Assembly: GCA_038329845.1 (NCBI GenBank)
Contig: JBBQNJ010000071.1
Span: 1-25,860, forward strand
Origin: JBBQNJ01 sp038329845
GTDB taxonomy: Bacteria > Planctomycetota > Phycisphaerae > Tepidisphaerales > Tepidisphaeraceae
Reading direction: 5' to 3'
Length of the DNA stretch: 25,860 bases
Shown here: in pieces, positions 16,872 through 25,719 of the stretch
Layout of the letters: the number at the start of each line of letters is the position of its first letter
Numbering within the stretch: position 1 is the stretch's first letter
Program-made: the position numbers and the translations under genes
Notes under the pieces: generated by a model
The model's database searches: none
What the model was told of the DNA's origin: nothing
Seen by the model: only the letters and a program-made list of their open reading frames with translations

Positions 16872-18110
16872 TCATTCCGAGCGCAGCACGATGGTGCCTG
16901 TTCCGGGTGTCAGCGTCACTCGGCGAGTCGGGCTGGACTGACCCAACGGGATCATCTCCGCTTCCAGTTCGACTGTCCGCGCCGCCGGCGCATCGGCGGG
17001 AAGCCACAGAACCAGGCCCCCGGCGAATCGTCGCCGCGCCAGTTCGCCCGGCGTCGGGGCCGTTGGCGGGTCACTCGCCGCACCCAGCGGCGCATCCCAC
17101 TGCGGCCACCAATCGTGACGATGTTCCTGGGTCGAATCGGCGTACAAGTACGCCACATCGGTGTAAACGAGTGTGCGAATCCAGGCCGACATCATTCGCT
17201 GGACATCGGTTCGCTTGCCAAATCGCTCATTGATGCTGATCGACGGCTGACGAACAAGTCGATCGCTCGCCGCCACCCGCCCGAAGAACTCCGCTTCATC
17301 CTTAACTGGATCACCCTTGCGCTTCCCATCGCACACATGCACCATCGCGTCTTCGTACATGATCCCATTGATCTGCGGAGCGATCCACTCCAACGGGGCA
17401 CTGTCCCAGCCAGCGTTGACGAGGATCGGTACCTCGCCGCAGTCCCGCCGCACTTGTTCGAGCAAGGAAAGCCACCCAGCCCGCGCCGCCGGTTCGAAGC
17501 GCAGATTGTCGAGGAATATCCCCGCCGCCGGATGCGCCGGGTCGGGATTGATCGCATCGCAGACCGCTTTGATCCGTGCTGCGATATGCCGGATGTACTC
17601 GGCGTTGGACAGGTCCATGTTCCAACAGCCCGGCCAAAATCGCTCGCGCTTTTGTTTCTCATCACGCTGCCACCAGGGGCTCACCGGCGGATAGGCCTTG
17701 TCTTCGGCTTCGAAAAAGTAAAGCTCGACCAGCACGACCGCCCGAAGGTTCAACTGATGCAGACGGTCGAGCTTTCGCCGCGCGGCGATGATGCTTTGAG
17801 GCTCGAAGGACTCGCTGAGGTCGGGCCAGCGGTTTGACGTCCAGGCGAGATCCAGATCGTCGGCGCCGACGACGAGAATCGAGTGGCGTGCCCAATTCGC
17901 GAGCGCGCTTTGCGTGTCGCCCGCCGGCTTTCGCGGGCGTTTCCCGGGCAGGCTGGCGGGCGACCAGAGCATGGCGATTCGCGGCCCACCAGCTTGGGCG
18001 GCCACCCGCGTTGTTGCCGGCCTCGCCGTCTCGGCATGCAAGCAGGCGGCGAGGAGGAGGATCCCCGCAATACCCGATGAAAACAGGCGAATTGTGGCGG
18101 ATGTCATCAT
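16872..18110 (-). CDS. Lipoprotein with glycoside-hydrolase-like TIM-barrel features
   Basis: The 412-residue protein begins with a lipoprotein signal peptide: a hydrophobic run (SSGIAGILLL), then lipobox LAAC with Cys23. The mature part has barrel-like segments. These include NMDLSNAEYIRHIAARIKAV, GIFLDNLRFEP (an Asp-containing strand end), EVPILVNAGWDSAPLEWIAP and INGIMYEDAMVH, followed by TDVAYLYADS and a small C-terminal beta domain. This pattern recalls hypothetical glycosyl hydrolases (GH-like or DUF4015/endo-galactosaminidase-type barrels). I infer a periplasmic or surface glycan enzyme and cannot name the substrate. The start at 18110 has GAGGG about six bases upstream; a neighbouring ATG at 18107 is equally possible. 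It starts 31 bases after the FAD oxidoreductase stop, so the two are probably one operon. Confidence 0.7.
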   Translation of the reverse strand: MMTSATIRLFSSGIAGILLLAACLHAETARPATTRVAAQAGGPRIAMLWSPASLPGKRPRKPAGDTQSALANWARHSILVVGADDLDLAWTSNRWPDLSESFEPQSIIAARRKLDRLHQLNLRAVVLVELYFFEAEDKAYPPVSPWWQRDEKQKRERFWPGCWNMDLSNAEYIRHIAARIKAVCDAINPDPAHPAAGIFLDNLRFEPAARAGWLSLLEQVRRDCGEVPILVNAGWDSAPLEWIAPQINGIMYEDAMVHVCDGKRKGDPVKDEAEFFGRVAASDRLVRQPSISINERFGKRTDVQRMMSAWIRTLVYTDVAYLYADSTQEHRHDWWPQWDAPLGAASDPPTAPTPGELARRRFAGGLVLWLPADAPAARTVELEAEMIPLGQSSPTRRVTLTPGTGTIVLRSE

Positions 18111-18148
18111 CCGATTCCCTCTCAGCGGCGACCGGATGATGTCATCCG
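18098..18148. repeat. Inverted repeat across a gene junction
   Basis: CGGATGTCATCATCCG (18098-18113) and CGGATGATGTCATCCG (18133-18148) are inverted copies matching at 15 of 16 positions, with a 19-base gap. They cover the stop codon of the FAD oxidoreductase and the start codons of the lipoprotein gene, so a hairpin in the mRNA could mask that start. Confidence 0.5.
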
Positions 18149-19734
18149 ATTCGCAGCACTTGATTCGCCTTCGCCAGTCGCGGTTCAAGCTTCGCATACG
18201 GCAGCTCCTGAACGGTGCATCCCGCTTCGATGCACAAATGGGCGGCGATGGCGGCGCTTTCGCCCAGGACCATGAATACCGGCTCCATCCGCACCGACCC
18301 GTAGGCGATGTGCGAACTGGAAAGGCAGACGGGCACAATCAGGTTGGCACATTGCCCCTTTCCCGGCACGATGCTGCGATAGCTCACGCGGTACGGCCCG
18401 GCCGGGGGCAACTGCACGTCGCCCTCGTTCATCACCCGCCCGTCGCGGATGAACCGCCGGCAGTTGTGGCTGTCCATGTTGTACGACCCCATGCCCACCG
18501 CATCGTCGCACTGGCGATGGTGTTGGGTGTCGTGTTCGTTGAGCACATAATCCGACACCATCCGACGGGCCTCGCGCACATAGATCTGATGCGGCCAGTG
18601 CCCGGTGTTGACGAACTCATCGCTCGCTAAGCCGAAACGCGAATACACCTTGCGATACCGCTCGGGAATCGCCGGATCATTGGCGCAGACCCAGTACACG
18701 CCCTTCTGCCATTTCACATGAGCCTGAAAAAGCTGCTCGCGCCGAGCGTAATCGGCTTCGGGCCAGCAATAATTGGCCCCGATGAAATCGCTCGAGACGG
18801 CACCGTGGTTGTTGGTGTCGGTCTTGAGATGCCCATCCGCCGTGCGCTCACCCAGCACATCGAACTTCTTGATCAGCTCGGGATGCCGTCCGTCATAATT
18901 GGGCAGTTGGTCGTTGTAGGAATCCATCTCGGCATTGAACCACCGCCGAACCAGTTCGAAGTCCAGATCGCGAAAGTCGGCGGGTTTTTCCCAGGCGACC
19001 TTGAGCTTGGGATCATCGGTCATGCAGACGCGGAAGTTGTAGGCCTGAAGCCGGAAATCACCGCTGCCGTTGGGAGCGGCGTCCTGTTGCTCGATGTACG
19101 GCAGCGTGCCGGAGGACGGGTCGCCGGGTTTGATGTAGGGATCGACGAAATGGCTGAACTGGTGATGGGCACGCACTTGCACGCCGTTGATTGTTTCGCC
19201 GTAGACACCGTTGGCTTCGCGCCCCAGGGTGTAGCGCACGCCCGCTTTGGCCATCAGGTCGCCTTCGTAGGTCGCGTCGATGAACATCCGCGCCTTGACG
19301 ATCAGCCCGCCGAGCATCCGCACCGAAGCGATTCGTCCGTCGGCAATTTCTACCGCATCGAGGAACTGATGAGTATGTACCGCCACGCCCGCCTGCTTGA
19401 TGTATCGTTCGAGAACCTCCTGCGCCACATGCGGGGCGAACATCCATTCTTCCTCCTTGCCGTTGACGGCGCCCAGGTCGCGATAGAACTGGCGCGACAT
19501 CCCGCCGATGACGGCTTTCTTGCCGAAGTCGGTGCAGCCCAGACCGCCGCTGGTCATGCCCCCGAGGGTATGCCCGGGATGCAGCAGGATGGCGCTCTTT
19601 CCCGCGCGCATCGCCGCGACGGCCGCGATCACGCCCGAGGCGGTTGCGCCGTAGACGCACACGTCGGCCTCGAGCCGCTGATCACTGGGGGAAATCCACT
19701 GGGGCAGAAAATAGTGCAGTCCGTAACCGGGCAT
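18142..19734 (-). CDS. FAD-dependent oxidoreductase (FAD_oxidored family)
   Basis: This 530-residue protein carries the dinucleotide fold VCVYGATASGVIAAVAAMRAG (Gly-x-x-x-x-Gly near 29-34) and the family-specific HTLGGMTSGGLGCTDFGKKA just after it. Later come FIDATYEGDLMAKAG, YNFRVCMTDD and a closing GxxxGxSAA-like MVLGESAAIAAHLC. These mark PF12831-type proteins, which are abundant in planctomycetes and their relatives and often sit beside glycan-degradation genes. The true reaction is not known; oxidation of a sugar or polyol is my inference from context. There is no signal peptide. AAGGA nine bases before ATG 19734 supports this start rather than the longer frame to 19794. It is followed closely by the lipoprotein gene. 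Confidence 0.85.
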   Translation of the reverse strand: MPGYGLHYFLPQWISPSDQRLEADVCVYGATASGVIAAVAAMRAGKSAILLHPGHTLGGMTSGGLGCTDFGKKAVIGGMSRQFYRDLGAVNGKEEEWMFAPHVAQEVLERYIKQAGVAVHTHQFLDAVEIADGRIASVRMLGGLIVKARMFIDATYEGDLMAKAGVRYTLGREANGVYGETINGVQVRAHHQFSHFVDPYIKPGDPSSGTLPYIEQQDAAPNGSGDFRLQAYNFRVCMTDDPKLKVAWEKPADFRDLDFELVRRWFNAEMDSYNDQLPNYDGRHPELIKKFDVLGERTADGHLKTDTNNHGAVSSDFIGANYCWPEADYARREQLFQAHVKWQKGVYWVCANDPAIPERYRKVYSRFGLASDEFVNTGHWPHQIYVREARRMVSDYVLNEHDTQHHRQCDDAVGMGSYNMDSHNCRRFIRDGRVMNEGDVQLPPAGPYRVSYRSIVPGKGQCANLIVPVCLSSSHIAYGSVRMEPVFMVLGESAAIAAHLCIEAGCTVQELPYAKLEPRLAKANQVLRIG

Positions 19735-19766
19735 AAAACGTTTCCTTCTTCGTAAAGGGTGCGAAT

Positions 19767-20336
19767 TTAATCGAGACGATTCACCGGGCGCCACAGCTCG
19801 GCCAGCGGGATCAAAAGATCGTCGAATGGAGGCAGGGCAATCTGCTGATCATCGCGGCCGCTCGCCGCCAGACGGTACTCGCGGTCAACGAGCTTGTACG
19901 CCTCGAGCGTGCGGACCGGCGGGTCAACGATCCAGTAATGCGCCACGCCAAAATCGCGGTATTGCGCGAATTTATCGCGGCGATCGACAACATTACTTCC
20001 CGGGCTGATGATTTCGACGCACAGATCCGGCGGGCCTTGCATCGCGGTCTTGCCGACCAGGTGCAGTCGCGCTGCCGAAAAATAAAGCAAGTCCGGACGG
20101 CGGACATCATGAGGACCGAGGATCACGCTCACATCGCCGAACAGGATCCCGAGCTTGCCAGCGCGAATATGTTGCTCCAGAATGAAGCGGAGCGCCGTAT
20201 CAATAAGCGAATGACCCGGAGTGATGCTTGGGCTCACGGCGACCTCTCCCTGGACCAGTTCTAATCGCACGCCGGGCGGATCTTCCCCCAGTTGCAGAAA
20301 TTGGCCGGCGTTCATTTGGAACGTGCTGACGATCAT
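19767..20336 (-). CDS. Uma2-family (DUF820) restriction-like nuclease
   Basis: The 189-residue protein has the PD-(D/E)xK nuclease fold of the Uma2 family. RLELVQGEV carries the first acid, RRPDLLYFS has the Asp, PDLCVEIISPGS has the Glu, and RDKFAQYRDFGV has the Lys. The tail HYWIVDPPVRTLEAY is the family signature. These proteins are numerous in planctomycetes and cyanobacteria. Their biological role is not established; endonuclease activity is inferred from the fold. I chose ATG 20336. The preceding GTG at 20339 is in frame too. A TATAAT six bases upstream implies a leaderless message. The FAD oxidoreductase begins 32 bases after its stop, and a shared transcript is possible. Confidence 0.88.
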   Translation of the reverse strand: MIVSTFQMNAGQFLQLGEDPPGVRLELVQGEVAVSPSITPGHSLIDTALRFILEQHIRAGKLGILFGDVSVILGPHDVRRPDLLYFSAARLHLVGKTAMQGPPDLCVEIISPGSNVVDRRDKFAQYRDFGVAHYWIVDPPVRTLEAYKLVDREYRLAASGRDDQQIALPPFDDLLIPLAELWRPVNRLD

Positions 20337-20342
20337 CACCCG

Positions 20343-20370
20343 ATTATAACCGCTGCAACCACTGCGTCAC
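20343..20370 (-). promoter_or_regulatory. Promoter of the Uma2 gene, predicted leaderless
   Basis: On the minus strand GTGACG (20365-20370, four of six) and a perfect TATAAT (20343-20348) are 16 bases apart. Transcription is predicted to begin at or next to the A of ATG 20336. Confidence 0.5.
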
Positions 20371-20405
20371 CTGCCATGCCGCGTCTGAGGAATCGCCTTG
20401 CCAGA

Positions 20406-22460
20406 TCAGTTTGACGGCCCGTTGGGTCCCGAAACGCCGTCGGCAACCAAAGTCTTGTTGCCGATCTCGCGGCGACATCGCGCCACGAACTGCTCGAGCG
20501 TCACCTGCCCCTGATCGCCTGCCGTGCGATGTCGCACGGCCACGTTGCCCGCCTCCTGTTCCTTTTCCCCCAGGACGAGCATGTACGGGATCTTTTCCAT
20601 TGACGCCAAGCGAATCTTCGCCCCGATCTTGTCCGCCGACAAGTTCGCCTCGAGCCGGATCCCTTCGAGTTTCAGCGCCTCGGCCACTTTGGCGGCATAG
20701 GCGTTGGTCTTCTCACTGATGCTCAGCACCGCGACCTGGATCGGCGCCAGCCATAGCGGAAACGCGCCCGCGAAATGCTCGATCATCACGCCGATGAACC
20801 GCTCCATGCTCCCGAACGGCGCGCGGTGGATCATCACGGGGCGATGCGGGGTGTTGTCGGCCCCGACGTAGCTCAGGTCGAATCGCTGGGGGAGTTGATA
20901 ATCCACCTGCACCGTGCCGAGCTGCCACTCTCGCCCGATCACGTCCTTGATCACGAAGTCGATCTTCGGGCCATAAAACGCCGCCTCGCCCGGCTCGAGG
21001 GTGAATGCCACGCCCAGGGTCGCCGCCGCGTCTTTGCAGGCTTTCTCGGCCTTGTCCCACTGCGCAGGGTCGCCGACGTACTTGGCGCTGTCGGGATCGC
21101 GCAATCCCACCCGCACGCGGTAGTCGTTCATGCCCAGCGTGTTCAGCACGATCTTCACCAGTTCCAGGCACCCTTGGACCTCGGCGGCCACCTGCTCCTC
21201 GGTGCAGAAGATGTGGGCATCGTCCTGGGTAAACCCGCGCACACGGGTCATTCCACCCAGTTCCCCCGATTTTTCCCACCGGTAGACGGTGCCGAACTCC
21301 GCCAGCCGCACCGGCATGTCGCGGTAGCTATGCTGGTCGCCGGCGAAAATCTTGATGTGCATCGGGCAGTTCATCGGCTTGAGCAAATACCCTTCGATGT
21401 CCCCCGAATCCATCCGGTTGCTCAGCTCGGCGCAGCCGCAATTCTCATTCGCCAGCTTCTCCTGGAACTCGCGGTCCACCAAGGGTGGGAACTGGCTCTC
21501 GCAGTAGTACGGATAGTGCCCGCTGGTGCGGTACAGCCCCAGCCGGCCGATGTGCGGGGTGTAGACCTGCTGATAACCCTGTCGCCGCAGATGTTCGGAA
21601 ATAAAGTTTTGCAGTTCGGTGCGAACGACCGCCCCCTTCGGTTTCCAGAGAACCAGCCCCTGGCCGACCGAATCGTCGATGGCAAACAGCCCCAACTGCG
21701 GCCCCAGCACGCGATGATCGCGCTTCTTGGCCTCCTCGAGCATCTTCAGGCGATGCTCGAGCTGCTTGCGATCGAAAAAGGCCGTGCCGTAAACGCGGGT
21801 GAGCTGCTGTCGATCGGAATCGCCGCGCCAATACGCCCCGGCCACGCTCATCAGTTTGAACGCCTTGATCTTGCCGGTATGCGGGACGTGCGGACCGCGG
21901 CACAGATCGAGAAAATCCCCCTGCCGATAGAGCGACACGCTCTTCTCACCCTGCTTTTCCAAGTCGGCGATGATCTCGTCCTTAAATCGCTGATTCTCGA
22001 CGTGAAGTTCCCGCCGAGCCTGCTCGCAATCCACCTCCCGGCGAGAAAACGCCTGCTTCTCGTCGATGATCTTCTGCATTTCCTTCTCGACCCGCGGCAG
22101 ATCCTCAGCCGAGAAGTTCGCGCCGGCGGGAAACTCGAAGTCGTAGAAGAAGCCGTTCTCGATCACCGGCCCGATGGTGTATTGGACCTCGGTGCCGTAA
22201 AGACGGCGCAGGGCTTGCGCCAGCACATGGGCGGTGCTGTGGCGCATGACGAACAGCCCCTCGGGATCGCGGTCGGTGAGGATCGCCAGGTCATGCGGAC
22301 CGCCCTCGAGGCGATGCTCCAGGTCCACCAGCTTGCCATCCACCTTCGCGGCGATCGCCGCCTCGGCCAACCGCTTGCCGATCCCCTCGGCGACCTGGCG
22401 CACGCTGGTGCCGTCGGGGATCTCTTTGACCGTTCCATCCGGTAACTTGATCGATGCCAT
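20406..22460 (-). CDS. thrS: Threonyl-tRNA synthetase
   Basis: This 684-residue class II synthetase charges tRNA-Thr. Domains in order are the TGS domain (1-60, IKLPDGTVKEIPDGTSVRQV), the editing domain with HSTAH (His74, His78) plus Cys187 and His191 in CRGPH, the catalytic core and the anticodon-binding domain with ISEKTNAYAAKVAEALK. The zinc ligands Cys365 (KPMNC) and His416 (DDAHIF) are present. Between TSGHYPYY (312-319) and KPMNC (361-365) there is an insertion of about 25 residues absent from E. coli, including CGC at 341-343. The start at 22460 has GGAG six bases upstream; the frame extends to 22577 but has no ribosome site there. Just before the gene lies a terminator-like hairpin, suggesting regulation by attenuation. 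Confidence 0.95.
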   Translation of the reverse strand: MASIKLPDGTVKEIPDGTSVRQVAEGIGKRLAEAAIAAKVDGKLVDLEHRLEGGPHDLAILTDRDPEGLFVMRHSTAHVLAQALRRLYGTEVQYTIGPVIENGFFYDFEFPAGANFSAEDLPRVEKEMQKIIDEKQAFSRREVDCEQARRELHVENQRFKDEIIADLEKQGEKSVSLYRQGDFLDLCRGPHVPHTGKIKAFKLMSVAGAYWRGDSDRQQLTRVYGTAFFDRKQLEHRLKMLEEAKKRDHRVLGPQLGLFAIDDSVGQGLVLWKPKGAVVRTELQNFISEHLRRQGYQQVYTPHIGRLGLYRTSGHYPYYCESQFPPLVDREFQEKLANENCGCAELSNRMDSGDIEGYLLKPMNCPMHIKIFAGDQHSYRDMPVRLAEFGTVYRWEKSGELGGMTRVRGFTQDDAHIFCTEEQVAAEVQGCLELVKIVLNTLGMNDYRVRVGLRDPDSAKYVGDPAQWDKAEKACKDAAATLGVAFTLEPGEAAFYGPKIDFVIKDVIGREWQLGTVQVDYQLPQRFDLSYVGADNTPHRPVMIHRAPFGSMERFIGVMIEHFAGAFPLWLAPIQVAVLSISEKTNAYAAKVAEALKLEGIRLEANLSADKIGAKIRLASMEKIPYMLVLGEKEQEAGNVAVRHRTAGDQGQVTLEQFVARCRREIGNKTLVADGVSGPNGPSN

Positions 22461-22476
22461 GCTGACTCCGCGAGAA

Positions 22477-22508
22477 GCAAAACCGCCCGGCCTGCGGGGC
22501 CCGGGCGG
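22477..22508 (-). terminator. Terminator-like hairpin in the thrS leader (possible attenuator)
   Basis: On the minus strand CCGCCCGG (22508-22501), a ten-base loop, CCGGGCGG (22490-22483), then TTTTGCTTCT form an intrinsic terminator. It ends about 15 bases before the thrS start codon, so any thrS transcript from an upstream promoter must pass it. An upstream GGCGGGCGG (around 22549-22557) could pair with the 5' arm and act as antiterminator. I find no typical T-box sequence. It could also simply end the upstream gene, but then thrS would need a promoter within 20 bases. Confidence 0.5.
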
Positions 22509-22654
22509 CGATCGTCTGAGAAAAAGTCGCGCCCGCCGCCGTTTACCGCCCGCCAAGGGACGTTGTCGTCGCTGCATCGCGCTGGTTCGGCCGGGCGATC
22601 ATTGCGGGGTGAACTATAAGCGCCGGAGCGACGAATTCCAAACCGGGCCAATGA

Positions 22655-23536
22655 TCACACGCCGGCCGTCGCCAATGCGTCAGCCGGCTCCGGGGCGTTC
22701 GTCTCATCGTCCACGCGTTTGCGGAATGCCCGGTGCAATTGGAGGGCAAGATCGCCCCGCCGCGCGATCGCCCGGCTGTTCCAGCTCGCCACCGGGGCCA
22801 GTTCCCGCGTTGTGCTGGTGATGAACAGCTCATCGGCCCCCATCGCCTCGCGCTCGGTCATTGCCCGCTCATCCACCTCGATTCCCAGATCGGCGGCACA
22901 CTCCAACAGCACCTTGCGCGTAATTCCCGGCAACACCTTCGGCCCCACCGGATGCGTCACCAGGCGCCCGCCGAGAATCGCGTGCAAATTGCTCGCCGAG
23001 CATTCGCTGACCACGCCGTCGTCGACGAAGACCGCTTCGTCGCAGCCGGCCTCCAGTGCCGCGTTCTTGGCCAGCACGTTCGCCAGCAGCGCGATCGACT
23101 TGATCCAGCATCGCTTCCACCGCTCATCCGGCACGCTGAGCAGCTTCACGGGCGCGACCGCCTCCGGGGCGGGCAGCGGCGGAAGTTGCCGCGTGTAAAA
23201 CAACAGCGTCGGGGCAACCCGCGGGAACGCGTGATTTCGCGGCGCTGTGCCGCGAGACAGTTGTAGATACACCATCCCGTCGCACAGTCCGCTGCGCTCG
23301 ATCAACTGCGTGATCTGTCCGGTGAGGTCCTCCCGCTCCATCGGCATGGCGATCCGCACCCCCACCGCCGAACGCTCGAGCCGGTCCAGATGCGGCGACA
23401 GGGTGAACGGCCGCCCGTGATAGAACCGGATCACCTCGTACACCCCGTCGGCAAATTGATAGCCGCGATCTTCCACGCTTACCGTCGCATCGGCCAGGGG
23501 CATAACCTTGCCGTTAATCCAAATCCATTCGTTCAT
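22655..23536 (-). CDS. dat: D-amino-acid (D-alanine) transaminase, class IV PLP enzyme
   Basis: This 293-residue fold-type IV aminotransferase most resembles Dat, which interconverts D-alanine and D-glutamate and so supplies D-Glu for peptidoglycan. The signature VEDRGYQFADGVYEVIRF lies near 21-38. The substrate carboxylate trap RGTAPRNHAFP includes Arg100 and His102, a Dat feature not found in the branched-chain enzymes. The PLP lysine is Lys146 in CWIKSIALLANVLAKNAA, and Glu178 in VSECSASN holds the pyridine nitrogen. Length is normal. Its ATG overlaps the stop of the upstream gene by the four bases ATGA, with AAGGAG in front. This indicates translational coupling. The thrS leader follows about 190 bases later. 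Confidence 0.88.
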   Translation of the reverse strand: MNEWIWINGKVMPLADATVSVEDRGYQFADGVYEVIRFYHGRPFTLSPHLDRLERSAVGVRIAMPMEREDLTGQITQLIERSGLCDGMVYLQLSRGTAPRNHAFPRVAPTLLFYTRQLPPLPAPEAVAPVKLLSVPDERWKRCWIKSIALLANVLAKNAALEAGCDEAVFVDDGVVSECSASNLHAILGGRLVTHPVGPKVLPGITRKVLLECAADLGIEVDERAMTEREAMGADELFITSTTRELAPVASWNSRAIARRGDLALQLHRAFRKRVDDETNAPEPADALATAGV

Positions 23537-25719
23537 AGAGGCTCCTTCGGCAATTCCTCGGGCGCTTGATCAGTCATTCGACGCGGGCCGGTGAGCAGTC
23601 CAGCGCCCGCCGCGAGCATCAACAGCACCGCCGCGCCGGCGGAGACGAAGCATCCGTGCCGCCAAGTCATGGGATCGTACTCGAGGCGAACTTGCCCGCG
23701 ACCGGGTGGGACGAATACGGCACACAGCCCCCCGAATGCGGGCACGACCGCCAGCTCGACTCGATTGTCAATTCGCGCCCGCCACCCGGGATCGTAGGTC
23801 TGCGAGATCACCACCCAGCCGCCCATTCGCGGCAGCGTGACATTCCACTCACCGGAAGATGTCCGCGAAGTCTTCACCGGCGCCGGCGCGTTGGGCGTGC
23901 GCTTTCGCCACCAGCCGTCCGGCGACAGGCCCGCCCGCTCGATGATCTGACGGGCACGAGGCGACAGGTCATCATCCACCAAGACCGTCTGGGCGGGATC
24001 GACTTTCCCCTCGCGCAGGCGGCAGGCCGACTCTTGCCCCGAGCCGGCCAATTCCGCCTTGCTCGCCATCCACGCCAGCGGCGACGCCGCCGTATCAGAG
24101 ATGCGCCAAAGCCGCGGTTGGGTCGAGGGTTGGGTCGAGGGTGACGCTGAAACGAAGCGCGCGATTCCCAGGAACGGCGCGGCGAGATCGCCGGCGCGCG
24201 GCGGTGCAACGATCGCGGGGCGAGAGGTGGCGGAAGTATCCGAAAGTAGACTCGCCAAACGATGCGAAATTGGCGCTGTCCCGCGGGCATCATCAAGTCC
24301 GTACGCACAGGCCAGGTCCGGCGGCAGCACGTCCATTGGTGCTGAAAAACGGCCGTCAGGGTCCCTCTGGAGCTGCTGGATCAGGGATGTCGCAGGCCAT
24401 TCGGCCTTGGACCCGCGATGCCAGGCGATGCTGAACCCGAGCATCTCGACAATCCCCAGGGTCATCCAGACCCAGCTTCGCCGCCGCCCCACCGTCGCCA
24501 GTATCACCAGCACGACCGCCGGCGAGAGCATCCGCAGCGCCACGCCCAGCAACTCGATCCGGCGCGGGCGGCCGGCGTAAATGCCTCCGGCAGCCACCAG
24601 TGCCAGCGCCGCCAGAATCAGGCCGGTCCACAACAGCGTTTTCTCGAGACGTGACTGCCAGATCGAAGCCGCGTCGGCATCTTGCCCAGGACCAACCGGA
24701 ACGTTGCGGGCAAAAGCGGATTGCAGGCATTGGAATCCAAATCCTCCCAGCACCGCCACGGCCAGCAGGGCCGTCGAGGCCAGCGGGCGCACATCGCAAT
24801 CGGTGAGCCATGCCGCGGCGCTCCACCATCGCGGAGCCTGGTTGAGCAGCGCCGCCAGCAGAAGCGAGGCCATCCCGGCGAGGGTCCAGACGACGACCGG
24901 GCGGCGCCGCTGTCCGCTCATCAGGCCCATCAGCATCAATAGGAACGGCACCGTGGCGATCATCGCCGGGGCGATACCCACCATTGACAGCGGCCACGGC
25001 CAGGGGGCGTTCAGGGATGATCCCGGCGACGCCATTCTCGCGCTCGTCGTGAGCAAATAGCCGAAATACGGCAGCCATAAAGCGCCGCATAGCCCGGCCG
25101 CCAGGACCGCGCCGATCGTCGCCAGGATCGCCCCACCGGCGGCGCGTCCGGGGCTTGCCAGAGGCAGCCGCAATGTTCCCGCCAGGATGCACGCCAGCAT
25201 CATCCCCGCGGCCGCCCCGGCGTGGCCGGGGAGCATCGCGCCGGCGAGTGACAAGGTGAACCCCGTCATCCGTAGAAGGGTGGGACGCTCCAGCAGCCGT
25301 TCCAAGGCGAGAATGATCCAGGGAAGCCAGGCGATCGCCGATGACTGCGGGAGATTGAGCCAGGCGATGTTGAATCCGCCGAGCATGAAAATCGCGGCCA
25401 TCAAGAGTCGCGGCGTCGGGGCCAGGGCGTAGCGTCGTCCCAGCCACCACGCGCCCGCGCCGCCCCAGGCGAGTTGTGCCGCCCCGGCAAGGGTCCAGGA
25501 CCAACTTATCGGCAACAAATGAAGCGCGACCAGCCATCCGCCGAACCCCGCGGCGATCCATGAAACCCCCAACTGCTGGCGGTCCAGCCACAACGGAACA
25601 TGCCCGGCGCGGATTTCCTTCGCCGCCGATTCAACCCGGGCGGCATGGGAAAGCTCCGGCAGCCGAGCCGACTCACCGCTTGCGATCGCCCCCATCGGCA
25701 AGAGCGTACGTCCCGGCCA
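23533..25719 (-). CDS. YfhO-like polytopic membrane protein, 5' end lost at contig end
   Basis: At least 729 residues are readable, with many hydrophobic segments in the first two thirds. After these comes a soluble domain ending in MGGWVVISQTYDPGWRARID, VPPGRGQVRLEYDPMTWRHG and a last membrane helix. This ending matches YfhO-type membrane proteins (seen in wall teichoic acid and glycan modification, with GT-C-like topology). The true substrate here is unknown. The beginning is missing: upstream of base 25719 the sequence turns into near-pure C, and its reading as a Gly-rich N-terminus is an artefact. The first trustworthy residues (GESARLPELSHAARVESAAK) already look like the loop that normally follows the first helix. 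The stop overlaps the dat start by four bases. A tandem repeat (STQPSTQP) near 24118-24143 is the only other oddity. Confidence 0.75.
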   Translation of the reverse strand, partial: WPGRTLLPMGAIASGESARLPELSHAARVESAAKEIRAGHVPLWLDRQQLGVSWIAAGFGGWLVALHLLPISWSWTLAGAAQLAWGGAGAWWLGRRYALAPTPRLLMAAIFMLGGFNIAWLNLPQSSAIAWLPWIILALERLLERPTLLRMTGFTLSLAGAMLPGHAGAAAGMMLACILAGTLRLPLASPGRAAGGAILATIGAVLAAGLCGALWLPYFGYLLTTSARMASPGSSLNAPWPWPLSMVGIAPAMIATVPFLLMLMGLMSGQRRRPVVVWTLAGMASLLLAALLNQAPRWWSAAAWLTDCDVRPLASTALLAVAVLGGFGFQCLQSAFARNVPVGPGQDADAASIWQSRLEKTLLWTGLILAALALVAAGGIYAGRPRRIELLGVALRMLSPAVVLVILATVGRRRSWVWMTLGIVEMLGFSIAWHRGSKAEWPATSLIQQLQRDPDGRFSAPMDVLPPDLACAYGLDDARGTAPISHRLASLLSDTSATSRPAIVAPPRAGDLAAPFLGIARFVSASPSTQPSTQPRLWRISDTAASPLAWMASKAELAGSGQESACRLREGKVDPAQTVLVDDDLSPRARQIIERAGLSPDGWWRKRTPNAPAPVKTSRTSSGEWNVTLPRMGGWVVISQTYDPGWRARIDNRVELAVVPAFGGLCAVFVPPGRGQVRLEYDPMTWRHGCFVSAGAAVLLMLAAGAGLLTGPRRMTDQAPEELPKEPL

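Noticed and set aside
18098..18148. Short repeats as a CRISPR or phage attachment site
   Set aside because: Only two inverted copies, no spacers, no cas or integrase genes nearby.
18718..19755. 345-codon open frame on the plus strand
   Set aside because: Antisense to the FAD oxidoreductase, no recognisable domain and no ribosome site.
20775..22445. 556-codon open frame on the plus strand
   Set aside because: It lies opposite thrS and shows no protein motif; a shadow of codon bias.
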